DNA from: Rhizobiales bacterium GAS188
GTDB lineage: Bacteria > Pseudomonadota > Alphaproteobacteria > Rhizobiales > Beijerinckiaceae
Direction of reading: 5' to 3'
DNA: 64,000 bases
Assembly (NCBI GenBank): GCA_900104855.1
Contig: FNSS01000001.1
Location: 2,728,001 to 2,792,000 of the forward strand
In this document: one piece after another, positions 1-8,043 of the stretch
How the letters are laid out: the number at the start of each line of letters is the position of its first letter
How positions within the stretch are numbered: the first letter of the stretch is position 1
Translations under genes and position numbers: made by a program
The notes under the pieces: generated by a model
What the model was told of the DNA's origin: nothing
The model's input: the letters and a program-made list of their open reading frames with translations, nothing else
Databases searched by the model: none

Positions 1-219
1 GGCCTGTCCACCGCCGAGACGGAGAATGTAGTCTCGCTCATCAAGGGGCTGAGCCGCGACGTCACCTTGCTCATCATCGAGCATGACATGGACGTGGCCT
101 TCGCGATCGGCGATCGCTTCACCGTCCTTTCGGCTGGCGCGGTCCTCGCCGAGGGTACAGCCGAGGATATCCGCGCAAACCCGAAGATCCAGGCGATCTA
201 TTTCGGCGAATCCGGGTAG
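1..219 (+). CDS. livG: Branched-chain amino-acid ABC transporter ATPase, LivG type (C-terminal part)
   Basis: This is the last 72 codons of a gene that begins before the window. The frame is open from base 1 to a TAG at 217-219. What remains is the D-loop side of an ABC ATPase (GLSTAETENV), followed by the H-loop segment LLIIEHDMDVAF and the C-terminal IQAIYFGE-type end typical of LivG. LivG-type subunits energise cytoplasmic-membrane uptake of branched-chain amino acids, amides or urea. The livF-type gene starts 12 bp after the stop, so the two belong to one operon whose permease and binding-protein genes should lie to the left. The true substrate cannot be read from this fragment. Confidence 0.9.
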   Translation, partial: GLSTAETENVVSLIKGLSRDVTLLIIEHDMDVAFAIGDRFTVLSAGAVLAEGTAEDIRANPKIQAIYFGESG

Positions 220-231
220 AGGCGCGATCTC

Positions 232-939
232 ATGCTCGAAATCGACGACATCCACTGCTATTACGGCGACAGCTATATCCTGCAGGGCTTGTCGCTCAGC
301 GTGGAGCCCGGCGAGATCGTCGCCGTGCTCGGCCGCAACGGCGTCGGCAAGACCACCCTGCTCAGCTCGATCATCGGCTTCGTGTCGCCGCGCAGGGGCG
401 CAATGCGCTTCGAGGGTCGCGACATCATGGGTCTTTCGCCCGAGCGGATCGCCAGGCAGGGCATCGCGCTCGTGCCGCAAGGCCGGCGCGTCTTCGCCTC
501 GCTGACGGTCGCCGAGACGCTGGCCATCGCGGCGCGGCGTATGGATCAAGCCAGGGCAGGGCGGAACTGGTCGGTCGAACGGGTCTATGAGGCCTTCCCG
601 CGCCTGCGCGAGCGCCGCGACTACCGCGCCGCCAATCTTTCCGGCGGCGAGCAGCAGATGCTGGCGACCGGCCGGGCGCTCATCGCCAATCCGACGCTCA
701 TCCTTCTCGACGAGCCGACCGAGGGCCTGTCGCCGCTCCTGGTGCGCGAGCTTCAGGGCGTCCTGCGCCAGCTCAAGGACGAGGGCGTGACCATGCTGCT
801 CGTGGAGCAGCGCATCAATTTCGCGCTGGCGCTTGCCGATCGCGTCTATCTGATGAGCAAGGGCAGGATCGCCGACGAGACGACGCCCGGTGGCTTGCGC
901 GCCGATGCCGCCATGCGGCAGCTTTATCTCGGCGTATGA
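232..939 (+). CDS. livF: Branched-chain amino-acid ABC transporter ATPase, LivF type
   Basis: This is a complete 235-residue ABC ATPase of LivF size. Walker A is GRNGVGKT at about residues 34-41, the signature LSGGEQQ is at 136-142, and Walker B LILLDEP is at 156-162. The Q-loop VPQGRRVFASLTV has the form usual in LivF. It pairs with the LivG-type subunit just upstream (12-bp gap) to drive a HAAT-family importer. The ATG at 232 is the first start after the livG stop. A strong hairpin at 1086-1119 lies between this gene and the convergent amidohydrolase. The substrate may be an amino acid, amide or urea-like compound. The family call is safe, the substrate is not. Confidence 0.95.
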   Translation: MLEIDDIHCYYGDSYILQGLSLSVEPGEIVAVLGRNGVGKTTLLSSIIGFVSPRRGAMRFEGRDIMGLSPERIARQGIALVPQGRRVFASLTVAETLAIAARRMDQARAGRNWSVERVYEAFPRLRERRDYRAANLSGGEQQMLATGRALIANPTLILLDEPTEGLSPLLVRELQGVLRQLKDEGVTMLLVEQRINFALALADRVYLMSKGRIADETTPGGLRADAAMRQLYLGV

Positions 940-1085
940 GGCGTCTCGACCAACAGCGATAGCCCGGCAGTAGGTAGCAACCTCACCTTAAGAGGTATTG
1001 CCCCCTTCGGCGAAATTGGTAGGCTTAGGCTCCGGCCGATGCCCCCCAACGGCCGGCAGAACAAGAAGACTATCTGCAAAATCTA

Positions 1086-1119
1086 GGCCCGGCTTGTTGA
1101 CCCCCTCCTCAGCCGGGCC
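1086..1119. terminator. Hairpin between convergent genes, probable bidirectional terminator
   Basis: A perfect 9-bp stem (GGCCCGGCT at 1086-1094 with AGCCGGGCC at 1111-1119) encloses a 16-nt loop and is followed by GTTTC on the plus strand. It sits between the livF stop at 939 and the amidohydrolase stop at 1123, as expected for a shared terminator. The U-tract is short. Confidence 0.6.
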
Positions 1120-1122
1120 GTT

Positions 1123-2652
1123 TCATTGTCGCCCCACATAGCGATGCAGGCCGAGCTCCTGCGCCCAGATGCGCTTATCGGCGTCGAGGATATGGGGCCG
1201 CAGCTTCGCGGTACGCGCCATCACGGCCTCCGCGTCCTGGCGAAAGCCCACCATCACCGCATCGAGCTCGGTGCGTAGCGCTGCCTCGTCGAGGCTCAGG
1301 ATCTTGCGGTCGCGCATCACCACGCGCCCATCGATGATCACGGTCTCGACGCCGCGTCCTCCTTCGCCATAGACGAGCTGGCGGGCGGCGCTGTTGAACG
1401 GCACATAGACCGGGTCGGTCAGGTCGAGCAGCACGAGGTCGGCGCGGCCGCCGACACGGATCGTCCCGATCTCCTTTTCCATGCCGGCCGTGCGCGCCCC
1501 GCCGATGGTCGCGGCGCGGATGGCGTCGATCGCATCGGGGGGCCCTTCGCTCGGATCGCTGACGGCGGCGAGCAGCGTGAACAGCTTCATCGCCTGGAAG
1601 ATGTTCTGCGCGTCCGAGCAGCTGCAATTATCGCAGCCGAGCGCGAGATTGATTCCGGCCTGGAGCAGGGGCCGGATGGGGGCGACGCCGTTCTTGGTCT
1701 TGAGGTTGCTCAAGAGATTGAGGACGACGTTGACGCCCTTCGCCGCGAGCACGGCGATTTCCGCGTCGTCGAGCCAGACGCCATGCGCCAATGTGAGCCT
1801 CGGGCCCAACAGGCCGACGGCGTCGAGATAGGCAATGAGCGACCCTCCATAGGCCGCGAAGGCGCTGCGCGCATGCAAAGCCTCGGCGCGCGAGATGCAG
1901 ATATGCGAGTAGACCGGGAGGTCGAAGCGCTTGGCGAGATCGGCCAGAGCTTCGAGCAGCGCCCGGCTGCAGCGCTCCGGGCTCGACGGCGACACGGCGA
2001 AGCGCCGCATCGCATCGGGCGCGCTGCTGCGGAAGATCTCTTCCATCACGGCAAGCGGGTCGGCCGCGCCGGGAGGCGGCGGGCCAAGGAGATTCGCCTG
2101 CAGCTCGACCGGGATGATCTCGCGCCAGAAGGGCGTGGTGTCGAGCGGCGAGACATTGGCGACCTGCAGGCCGAGGATCACCCGCAAGCCCGCCTCCCGA
2201 TAAGCGCCCGTCACCACCTCGACCTGGCCCGCGCTCAATGGCGACAGGGTCAGCATGTCCTGGACGGTGGTGATGCCGCCCCTGATGCATTCGACGGCCC
2301 CGAGCAGGGTGCGCAGCCGCACTTCCGCATCGCTGCGCGGCGGATAGGCGCGCGGCAGGGCGTTGAGCACCCAGAATTCGAGCACTGACGGATCGAAGCA
2401 ACCCTTCAGCAAGACGTCGTGGGAGTGGTAATGGGCGTTGACGAAGCCCGGCACCACGAGCTTGCCGGCCGCGTCGACGATCTCGATCGGTGCCGTCTCG
2501 CTCACCCCCAAGGCACGCCGCGACCCCTGATCGCGGATCCCGGTGATGATCCCGTCCTCGATGAGGATGTCGGCGAGGCGTGGCCGGTGCGGATCGGCAT
2601 CGAGGTCGAGCAGTTTTCCGCCCTTGACCAGGAGAGTGGCGCGAGCCTGCAT
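1123..2652 (-). CDS. Amidohydrolase family protein (cytosine deaminase/chlorohydrolase type)
   Basis: This 509-residue protein is a metal-dependent hydrolase of the TIM-barrel amidohydrolase superfamily (TrzN/AtzA, cytosine or guanine deaminase branch). The metal site is visible: NAHYHSH with His74 and His76, SHICISRAEA with His250, LAHG with His290, and Asp341 in GCDNCSCSD. A strand set at both ends (VVPGFVNAH and GGRADLVLLDL) forms the usual composite beta-sandwich. AAGGAGG lies just before the ATG at 2652. The alpha/beta hydrolase gene lies 28 bp upstream on the same strand, so the two are probably co-transcribed and may act one after the other on an amide, ester or N-heterocycle. The exact substrate is unknown. 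Confidence 0.9.
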   Translation of the reverse strand: MQARATLLVKGGKLLDLDADPHRPRLADILIEDGIITGIRDQGSRRALGVSETAPIEIVDAAGKLVVPGFVNAHYHSHDVLLKGCFDPSVLEFWVLNALPRAYPPRSDAEVRLRTLLGAVECIRGGITTVQDMLTLSPLSAGQVEVVTGAYREAGLRVILGLQVANVSPLDTTPFWREIIPVELQANLLGPPPPGAADPLAVMEEIFRSSAPDAMRRFAVSPSSPERCSRALLEALADLAKRFDLPVYSHICISRAEALHARSAFAAYGGSLIAYLDAVGLLGPRLTLAHGVWLDDAEIAVLAAKGVNVVLNLLSNLKTKNGVAPIRPLLQAGINLALGCDNCSCSDAQNIFQAMKLFTLLAAVSDPSEGPPDAIDAIRAATIGGARTAGMEKEIGTIRVGGRADLVLLDLTDPVYVPFNSAARQLVYGEGGRGVETVIIDGRVVMRDRKILSLDEAALRTELDAVMVGFRQDAEAVMARTAKLRPHILDADKRIWAQELGLHRYVGRQ

Positions 2653-2680
2653 CCCTTGCGCCTCCTTGCGGGGCGGGCTT

Positions 2681-3559
2681 TCACCCGAGCCCGGCGACGA
2701 AATCCGCGACGAGCCGGTTGAAGCGCTCCGGCGCCTCGAGCTTCACGAGGTGGCCGATGCCGTCGAGAATCTCCATGCGGCCATGCCTCAGCTTGGCGTG
2801 GATCGGCTCGGCGCAGCTCACGACGGGCGTCACGATGTCGAGGGCGCCGACGATCACCAGCGTGGGCGCAGCGATCAACGGCGCGAGCGCGATGGTATCG
2901 GCCTGGTCGAGCGCATGGGCCGCCTGGGCGTAGCCTTGCGGACGCGTCTCCGAGACCAGTCGGGCCGCCGTATCGAGGACATGTCTTGGCGAGTTGGGCG
3001 CGACCAGCGCCGGTGCCCGCTGCACGGCGACGCCGGCGGGCCCTAAGCGTTCCATGTCGCCGATGCGCGCCTCGAGGATCCTGGCCCGCTCGGCAGCCTG
3101 CAGCATGGCGTTGCCGGCCGCCGGCGCCGCCAGGACGAGGCCAAGCGCACGCTCCTTGTGGCGCACCGCGAAGCTCGCAGCGATCACGGCCCCGAAGGAG
3201 CTGCCGACGAGCACCAGGCGCTCATGGCCGAGCGCATCGGCGAGGCCTGCCAGCGCATCCGCATAACGGTCCGGAGACGGCTCCGGGTCCGGGAGCGGGT
3301 CCGAGCGCCCGTAGCCCGGCGCGTCCCAGGCGATCATCCGATAGCGGTCCGCCAGCGCGAACTGGGCCCGATAACCGCTCGAATTCGAGCCGATGCCGTG
3401 CATGCAGATGATCGGCGTCGTCTCGCGCGGCCCGGCCTGGCGAATGCTCACGGAGAGCCCGCGCAGCCCGGCGGTCGGGCCCGCGAGCCGCACGAGCTCG
3501 AGCTCGGGGAGGGGAGTTCGGGCGGCCGGGCTCGGATCGGTGACCGTGTTCATCGCCAT
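2681..3559 (-). CDS. Alpha/beta-fold hydrolase
   Basis: This 292-residue alpha/beta hydrolase has an oxyanion strand motif MHGIGSNSSGY (about 53-63), a nucleophile elbow GSSFG with Ser121, a probable acid in VGALDIVTP, and a catalytic His in GIGHLVKLEAPERF near the C-terminus. No signal peptide or membrane segment is seen, so it is probably cytoplasmic. It resembles the haloperoxidase/MhpC-like esterase group, but this fold gives no safe substrate. It precedes the amidohydrolase by 28 bp on the same strand. ATG codons at 3559 and 3553 are both possible starts and neither has a strong ribosome-binding site. Confidence 0.88.
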   Translation of the reverse strand: MAMNTVTDPSPAARTPLPELELVRLAGPTAGLRGLSVSIRQAGPRETTPIICMHGIGSNSSGYRAQFALADRYRMIAWDAPGYGRSDPLPDPEPSPDRYADALAGLADALGHERLVLVGSSFGAVIAASFAVRHKERALGLVLAAPAAGNAMLQAAERARILEARIGDMERLGPAGVAVQRAPALVAPNSPRHVLDTAARLVSETRPQGYAQAAHALDQADTIALAPLIAAPTLVIVGALDIVTPVVSCAEPIHAKLRHGRMEILDGIGHLVKLEAPERFNRLVADFVAGLG

Positions 3560-3766
3560 GCGCCCCGTTGATCCAACCGCGTTTCATGCTTCCGAGGGGG
3601 AAGCACGCTGACGGTAAGACCGGTCGGCAGTCGCGTCTTGCGCTCGAGCGCAGCGGCCCTTGTCGGCGAGCGCCGCGGTTGGCGGGTGGCTGGGCGTGTC
3701 TCCCTGCTCCCGCCCGAAGAGGCAGGAGAAGGAGCCCCGCACGAGCGGCGCTCGGCCAGCCGAGCA

Positions 3767-5059
3767 TCATTGATTTTTCAGGAAGGCCAGGAGATAGACG
3801 CGCGCCCTGCGGTCGACCATCCGGAATTCGGGATAGACCCGGCCGTCGAGAATGCTGACTGTCGTGGTGCCGGCCGGCGCACTTCCGCTCGGAACAGGCT
3901 GTGGGCAGCTATCGGTCAGGATCGTCAGGATGTTGGCGGCTTCGGCGGCGCGCAGATTCGGCAGATCCTCATTGCCGTAGGTCACGCCGCCCTTGTCCTG
4001 GCGCCCGATGGACACAGGGGTCAGAGCCTCGCGGAACGTCAGGGCATAGTCGACGGGCGTCACGTTCGGGTGAGCGTTCTCATGGACCTGGATGAGCTTC
4101 GGCGTCGCGCCCAGGGGGTGCCGCCAATTCGTGCGCTCCCCATCCGCATAGCCGCGCACCAGCACGAATCCCGTCCCCGCCAGGAGCTGGAATCGCATCT
4201 GCACATATTTGAATTGCGCCATCGCGCTGACGAAGTTCTGATTCACGTCAATGCTGCCGATGCGCTGGATGTGGCTGATCGCCTCGGTCAAGGAAATGCC
4301 CTTCACCAGGGCGCCCTCGACCGCTTGGCAGATCGCTTTCGAGATCTCGTTGCGCATCACCTCGGACATGCGGCCCTGAAAGTCTCCCGCGATCTTGAAC
4401 TCCTCCGACTGGAAGTCGAGGAGCCCTGCGCCGCGCGGGCGCGTTTCGTCGGCCTCGAAGGCTTTGTTATAGATCTCGAAGATCGCGATCGCCTTGCGTC
4501 CCTCGATATTGGGCCGGTCCACCGCATTGATCTTGAGCAGGGTGAGCTGGCTGTTGAGGGCCAGGACGTCGTCGTGAAGATCCTCATATTCGGCCCGCTG
4601 CTGCTCGCTCAGGGAACCTTCCGTCATCGCCCTCAAGGTTTGGCTGACCATGTCCTGGGCTTCGAGCCGCTCGGCCTTCTCGCGCTCCGCGGCGCTCTGG
4701 AAACCCTGAGCTTCCGCGCTCTTGGCGATGAGAGCCTCGTTCGCGGCGTTCAGCTTGTCCTTGGCGTCGCCCGCGTCCTTCTTCGCGCTCGCCGCCTCCC
4801 CTTGCGCCGTCTTCAGATCGGCACCGAGCTTTGTCGCCTCTTCCTTCAGGAGCGCATTCTCCTTCTCGACCGCCGGCTCATATTGCGAGTAGACGTACCC
4901 CGTCGCGGCCATTGCGGCCACGGCGAGCACGATGCCCACCTGCCCCTCCACCTTGATGTCTCTCCAGGTCAGTGTCGTGGCGCCGCTCACCCCGCGGAAA
5001 ATCATGACGATGCCCGCGGCCAGCGCGAGAGCGAGCACAATGAGGATGAATATCAGCAT
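3767..5059 (-). CDS. Membrane-anchored coiled-coil protein with divergent OmpA-like C-terminal region
   Basis: I do not recognise this 430-residue protein as a named gene. Residues 1-21 form a hydrophobic segment and about 41-58 a second one. Residues 60-140 are rich in Ala, Glu and Lys with heptad-like spacing and should form a coiled coil. A middle domain follows (RPNIEGRKAIAIFEIYNKAFE onward in part). Near 300 the segment FVLVRGYADGE, and later NLRAAEAANILTIL, resemble the conserved strand and helix of OmpA/MotB peptidoglycan-binding domains. A cell-envelope scaffold or stator-like role is possible but inferred. It stands alone, with about 200 bp free on its 3' side and tRNA-Trp beyond its 5' side. 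Confidence 0.75.
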   Translation of the reverse strand: MLIFILIVLALALAAGIVMIFRGVSGATTLTWRDIKVEGQVGIVLAVAAMAATGYVYSQYEPAVEKENALLKEEATKLGADLKTAQGEAASAKKDAGDAKDKLNAANEALIAKSAEAQGFQSAAEREKAERLEAQDMVSQTLRAMTEGSLSEQQRAEYEDLHDDVLALNSQLTLLKINAVDRPNIEGRKAIAIFEIYNKAFEADETRPRGAGLLDFQSEEFKIAGDFQGRMSEVMRNEISKAICQAVEGALVKGISLTEAISHIQRIGSIDVNQNFVSAMAQFKYVQMRFQLLAGTGFVLVRGYADGERTNWRHPLGATPKLIQVHENAHPNVTPVDYALTFREALTPVSIGRQDKGGVTYGNEDLPNLRAAEAANILTILTDSCPQPVPSGSAPAGTTTVSILDGRVYPEFRMVDRRARVYLLAFLKNQ

Positions 5060-5304
5060 GCCGGGCCGTTTATTCAGCTATGCGCTAGCAAGCAGAACCG
5101 GCAATCCATGCGGTGAGGGCTTGGCTCGAGCGAGCACCCCCCAGCGGCCGATCCGTCTCAGATGTTAACGCAAGGACGGTCTCGGCGCTAGACGGGGCAC
5201 TCATCAAAGCAGTGCCGTCCCGGGCAGAGTTCGACCACGAACTGTCCACGAAACTCGGTTGCTTGTAACGGCCAGCTCGAAATCACTGCCGCTTCGCTCA
5301 TTTT

Positions 5305-5381
5305 TGGCAGGAGTGGAGGGACTCGAACCCCCAACCCCCGGTTTTGGAGACCGGTGCTCTAGCCAGTTGAGCTACACTCCT
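5305..5381 (-). tRNA. tRNA-Trp (anticodon CCA)
   Basis: Read on the minus strand, the acceptor stem AGGAGTG (5381-5375) pairs with CACTCCT (5315-5309). The anticodon loop reads CTCCAAA with anticodon CCA, and the T arm contains GTTCGAGTC. The discriminator base is G, as expected for bacterial tRNA-Trp, and the 3' CCA is encoded at 5307-5305. The rest of the 5060-5455 gap (about 400 bp) shows no other gene. Confidence 0.97.
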
Positions 5382-5455
5382 AAGGCAGTCGGACGTCCAT
5401 TTGCCGAAAGCTTGGCCTCAGCGCAAGGGAAAAGGCGTTTGCCTCGGTTCTGGCG

Positions 5456-6235
5456 TCAGCCCTTATGGCTCATGCCGCCATCGATGGTGACGATCGTGCC
5501 GGTGGTGTAGCCCGAGAGATCCGAGGCGAGGAACGCCACCATGGCGGCGATCTCGTCCGGCGTGCCGGCCCGTCGGAAGGGCAGATCGGCCAGCGTCTCG
5601 CGCCAGCGCTCGGGATCACCCAACAGGCTCTTGGCGCGCCCGCGCTGCAAGGTCTCGAGCCGTCCGGTCGAGACGGGGCCGGGATTGATGCCGACGACGC
5701 GCACCCCGTCGGCCGGGGCCGCGGCGCCGATCGCCCGGGTGAAGGCCATGAGCGCCGCATTAGCGGTCGAGCCCGCGATATAGGAGGCGCTCATGCGCTC
5801 GCCGGCCGCGCCGATCACATTGACGATGACGCCGGATTTGCGCTTCGCCATCGGTGCGTAGAATTCGCGCGTCATGCCGATATAGCCGAACAGCTTCAGC
5901 TCCCAGGCGGCCCGCCAGCGCGCCTGGTCGATATCGCCGAGCGTGCCGCCCGGAATGGCGCCGGCATTGTTGACCAGGATGTCGATGCGTTCGCCGTAGC
6001 GCTCGACGAGGCGGCCGGGCACCTCGTCCTGCGACAGGTCGCAGGCCTCCGTCTCGATGCGCCGCCCGGGCGCGGCCTTCTCGATTTCGGCCTTGGCGCG
6101 CTCGAGATCGGCCGGGCTGCGCGACACCAGCACCACATCGCAGCCTTCCTGCGCCAACAGCTTGCCGCTCGCAAAGCCGATGCCCTTCGAGCCGCCGCTG
6201 ACGAGCGCGCGGCGCCCGGACAAGCGAAGATCCAT
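5456..6235 (-). CDS. SDR-family oxidoreductase with altered active-site residues
   Basis: This 259-residue short-chain dehydrogenase/reductase has the Rossmann glycine motif VSGGSKGIG at 12-20, the NNAG motif at 89-92 and the C-terminal TIVTIDGGMSHKG end. The active site is unusual. Tyr152 is followed by IAGS, so Ser156 stands where the catalytic Lys of YxxxK normally is, and the usual Ser about 13 residues before Tyr is replaced by the NVIGAAG segment. The same YIAGS-type motif seems to recur in a subfamily of SDR proteins, which would argue against a sequencing error. Cofactor binding looks intact. Standard dehydrogenase chemistry is doubtful. The EthD-like gene ends 24 bp upstream on the same strand. 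Confidence 0.88.
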   Translation of the reverse strand: MDLRLSGRRALVSGGSKGIGFASGKLLAQEGCDVVLVSRSPADLERAKAEIEKAAPGRRIETEACDLSQDEVPGRLVERYGERIDILVNNAGAIPGGTLGDIDQARWRAAWELKLFGYIGMTREFYAPMAKRKSGVIVNVIGAAGERMSASYIAGSTANAALMAFTRAIGAAAPADGVRVVGINPGPVSTGRLETLQRGRAKSLLGDPERWRETLADLPFRRAGTPDEIAAMVAFLASDLSGYTTGTIVTIDGGMSHKG

Positions 6236-6259
6236 GTCGTCCTCCGTGTATGGCCGAGA

Positions 6260-6967
6260 TCAGCGCGGCAAGGATCGCCGCAAGACCGCCTCGGTGATCA
6301 TGGGGAAATGGAAGCTGCCGCCCTCGAAGGCCGGGAATTTGTGGTAATCGGCGCGCATTTCGTGGCGCACCGGGGATTGCAGCGCCGCGGTCAATGCCTC
6401 GGGGCTGTCGAAGACGACGCGGTTGCGCTGCATATGCCCCGCCCGCGCGAAGGGCATGGCGTCGATCCAGTCGACCCGGCTCAAGATCTCGATCTGCCTG
6501 ATGCCGGGGAAGCGCCGCATGATCGGCGGGTGGCTTTCGATGTAATGGGCGAGCCAGGCGTTGAAATCCGGCGCCGGGCCCGGATAATGCACCAGGAAAC
6601 TGCATTTCGGGCGCTCCCAGGCGGATTGGCCCGGCACCGGGAAATGGCGCGCATACATCGCCTGGTGGGTGGCCTTGGCGCCCTCGAGGCTCGGCCAGGC
6701 GCCCGGCTGTGCGAGCCCCTGCAGATGTCCGTCCGGGGCGATCGCCGCCTCGAGCTCGGTGAGATCGTCGAAATAGAGCTGCAAAGCGAGCTGAGGCGAG
6801 GGACCGTCCGCCGTGTAGATGTCGCTCGCCACCGCCGGCAGATGCAGATCGGCATGGCGCAGCGACGGGGTCGCCGCAATGAGCGCCGTGATGCCGGCCT
6901 TGTCGGCCTCGCTGAGCCGCGCCTCGGGCGAGGCGTTCTCGAAAGTGACGAAATAGCAAAAGCGCAT
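6260..6967 (-). CDS. EthD-like protein with two ferredoxin-like domains
   Basis: This 235-residue protein has two similar halves. Residues 1-110 start MRFCYFVTFEN and carry LALQLYFDDLTELEAAI. Residues 120-220 start KCSFLVHYPG and carry RNRVVFDSPEALTAAL. Each half looks like an EthD-type dimeric alpha/beta barrel, with a strand, a PG.RHAD-like helix region and a final strand. Single-domain EthD proteins work as dimers and are often found beside ring-degrading or polyketide enzymes, so a fused pair would act as a monomeric barrel. It shares a strand with the SDR gene 24 bp downstream, which suggests a joint metabolic role. The substrate is unknown. Confidence 0.75.
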   Translation of the reverse strand: MRFCYFVTFENASPEARLSEADKAGITALIAATPSLRHADLHLPAVASDIYTADGPSPQLALQLYFDDLTELEAAIAPDGHLQGLAQPGAWPSLEGAKATHQAMYARHFPVPGQSAWERPKCSFLVHYPGPAPDFNAWLAHYIESHPPIMRRFPGIRQIEILSRVDWIDAMPFARAGHMQRNRVVFDSPEALTAALQSPVRHEMRADYHKFPAFEGGSFHFPMITEAVLRRSLPR

Positions 6968-7023
6968 CGGTGGGCTCTCTGGAGCTGGGTGATTTCAGGT
7001 GGGGCAGCGCCGACGCCTCAAAA

Positions 7024-8043
7024 TCACGCAACGCCCCCGCGCAGCAGATCGAGGAAATGCACGAGCCCCACGGGGCGCCGTTCCTCGATCACTACGAGCG
7101 CCGTGATCTTGGCGGTCTCCATCATCTCGAGCGCCTCGGCCAGCAGCGCATCGGGCGGGATGGTGCGCGGCGTCTTCGTCATGATGGCGGCGGCGGGCGC
7201 CTCGGGCGCGCACCCCGCATGGCGACGCAGATCGCCATCCGTGATGATGCCGGAAAGCACCCCTTCGCCATCAACCAGGATGGCGCAGCCGAAACGCTTC
7301 GCCGAGATCACGGCGATGACCTCGCGGATGCTGGCCGTCTCGGCGATCAACGGCAAGGTCTCGCCCGCATGCATCACGTCGCGGGCATGGCGCAATTGCG
7401 CGCCGAGCCGCCCGCCGGGATGGAAGATGCGGAAATCCGTCGCCGAGAAGCCGCGCGCCTCGAGCAGCGCGATGGCGAGCGCATCGCCGAGCACGATCTG
7501 CAGGGTGGTCGAGGTGGTGGGCGCCAGCTGGTTGGGGCAGGCCTCGCGCGCCTTGGGCAGGACGAGCGCGACATCCGCCTCGCGTGCCAGCGTCGACTGG
7601 GCTTCCGAGGTGACGGCGATCAGCGCGATGCGGAAACGCCGCGAATAGGAGACGAGGTCGGCGAGCTCGGCCGTCTCGCCCGACCAGGAGAGAGCGAGCA
7701 CCACATCATCGGCCTGGATCATGCCGAGATCGCCATGGCTCGCTTCGGCCGGATGCACGAAATAGGCGGGCGTGCCGGTCGAGGCGAGAGTGGCGGCGAT
7801 CTTGCCCCCGACATGGCCGGATTTGCCCATGCCGGTGACGATGACGCGCCCTTTCGAGGCGCCGATCAACGCCACGGCCTGGTCCAGCGCATTGCCGAGC
7901 TCGCCGGCGAGGGCTGCCGACAGGGCATCGAGCCCCTCGCGCTCGGCGTTCAGGGTGCGCAGCGCCGAGGCGACGGCCTCGTTGCCTTTGGGCTCGGGAG
8001 ACTTCTCAGGAGACTTCTCAGGAGATTTGGCGAGACGTTGCAT
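7024..8043 (-). CDS. kdsD: Arabinose-5-phosphate isomerase (KpsF/GutQ family)
   Basis: This enzyme converts ribulose 5-phosphate to arabinose 5-phosphate, the first step to Kdo of lipopolysaccharide. The 339-residue form has an SIS domain (about 50-190) with [13 protein letters not shown] and SWSGETAEL, then two CBS domains to the C-terminus ([15 protein letters not shown]-like and [12 protein letters not shown]). I chose the ATG at 8043. The frame stays open to 8208, but that extension is wholly inside ispG and unlike the family. The chosen start overlaps the ispG stop by 26 bp, implying translational coupling. The first residues, [11 protein letters not shown], come from a short tandem DNA repeat at about 7998-8028 and look like a recent slippage insertion. 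Confidence 0.93.
   Translation of the reverse strand: MQRLAKSPEKSPEKSPEPKGNEAVASALRTLNAEREGLDALSAALAGELGNALDQAVALIGASKGRVIVTGMGKSGHVGGKIAATLASTGTPAYFVHPAEASHGDLGMIQADDVVLALSWSGETAELADLVSYSRRFRIALIAVTSEAQSTLAREADVALVLPKAREACPNQLAPTTSTTLQIVLGDALAIALLEARGFSATDFRIFHPGGRLGAQLRHARDVMHAGETLPLIAETASIREVIAVISAKRFGCAILVDGEGVLSGIITDGDLRRHAGCAPEAPAAAIMTKTPRTIPPDALLAEALEMMETAKITALVVIEERRPVGLVHFLDLLRGGVA

Noticed and set aside
3638-5116. A 492-codon open frame opposite the coiled-coil gene
   Set aside because: The minus-strand frame has a membrane segment, heptads and an OmpA-like region. The plus-strand frame has only biased composition.
5465-7648. A 727-codon open frame on the plus strand
   Set aside because: It runs antisense through three well-supported genes (SDR, EthD-like, kdsD). 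A single protein cannot explain it and it shows no motif.
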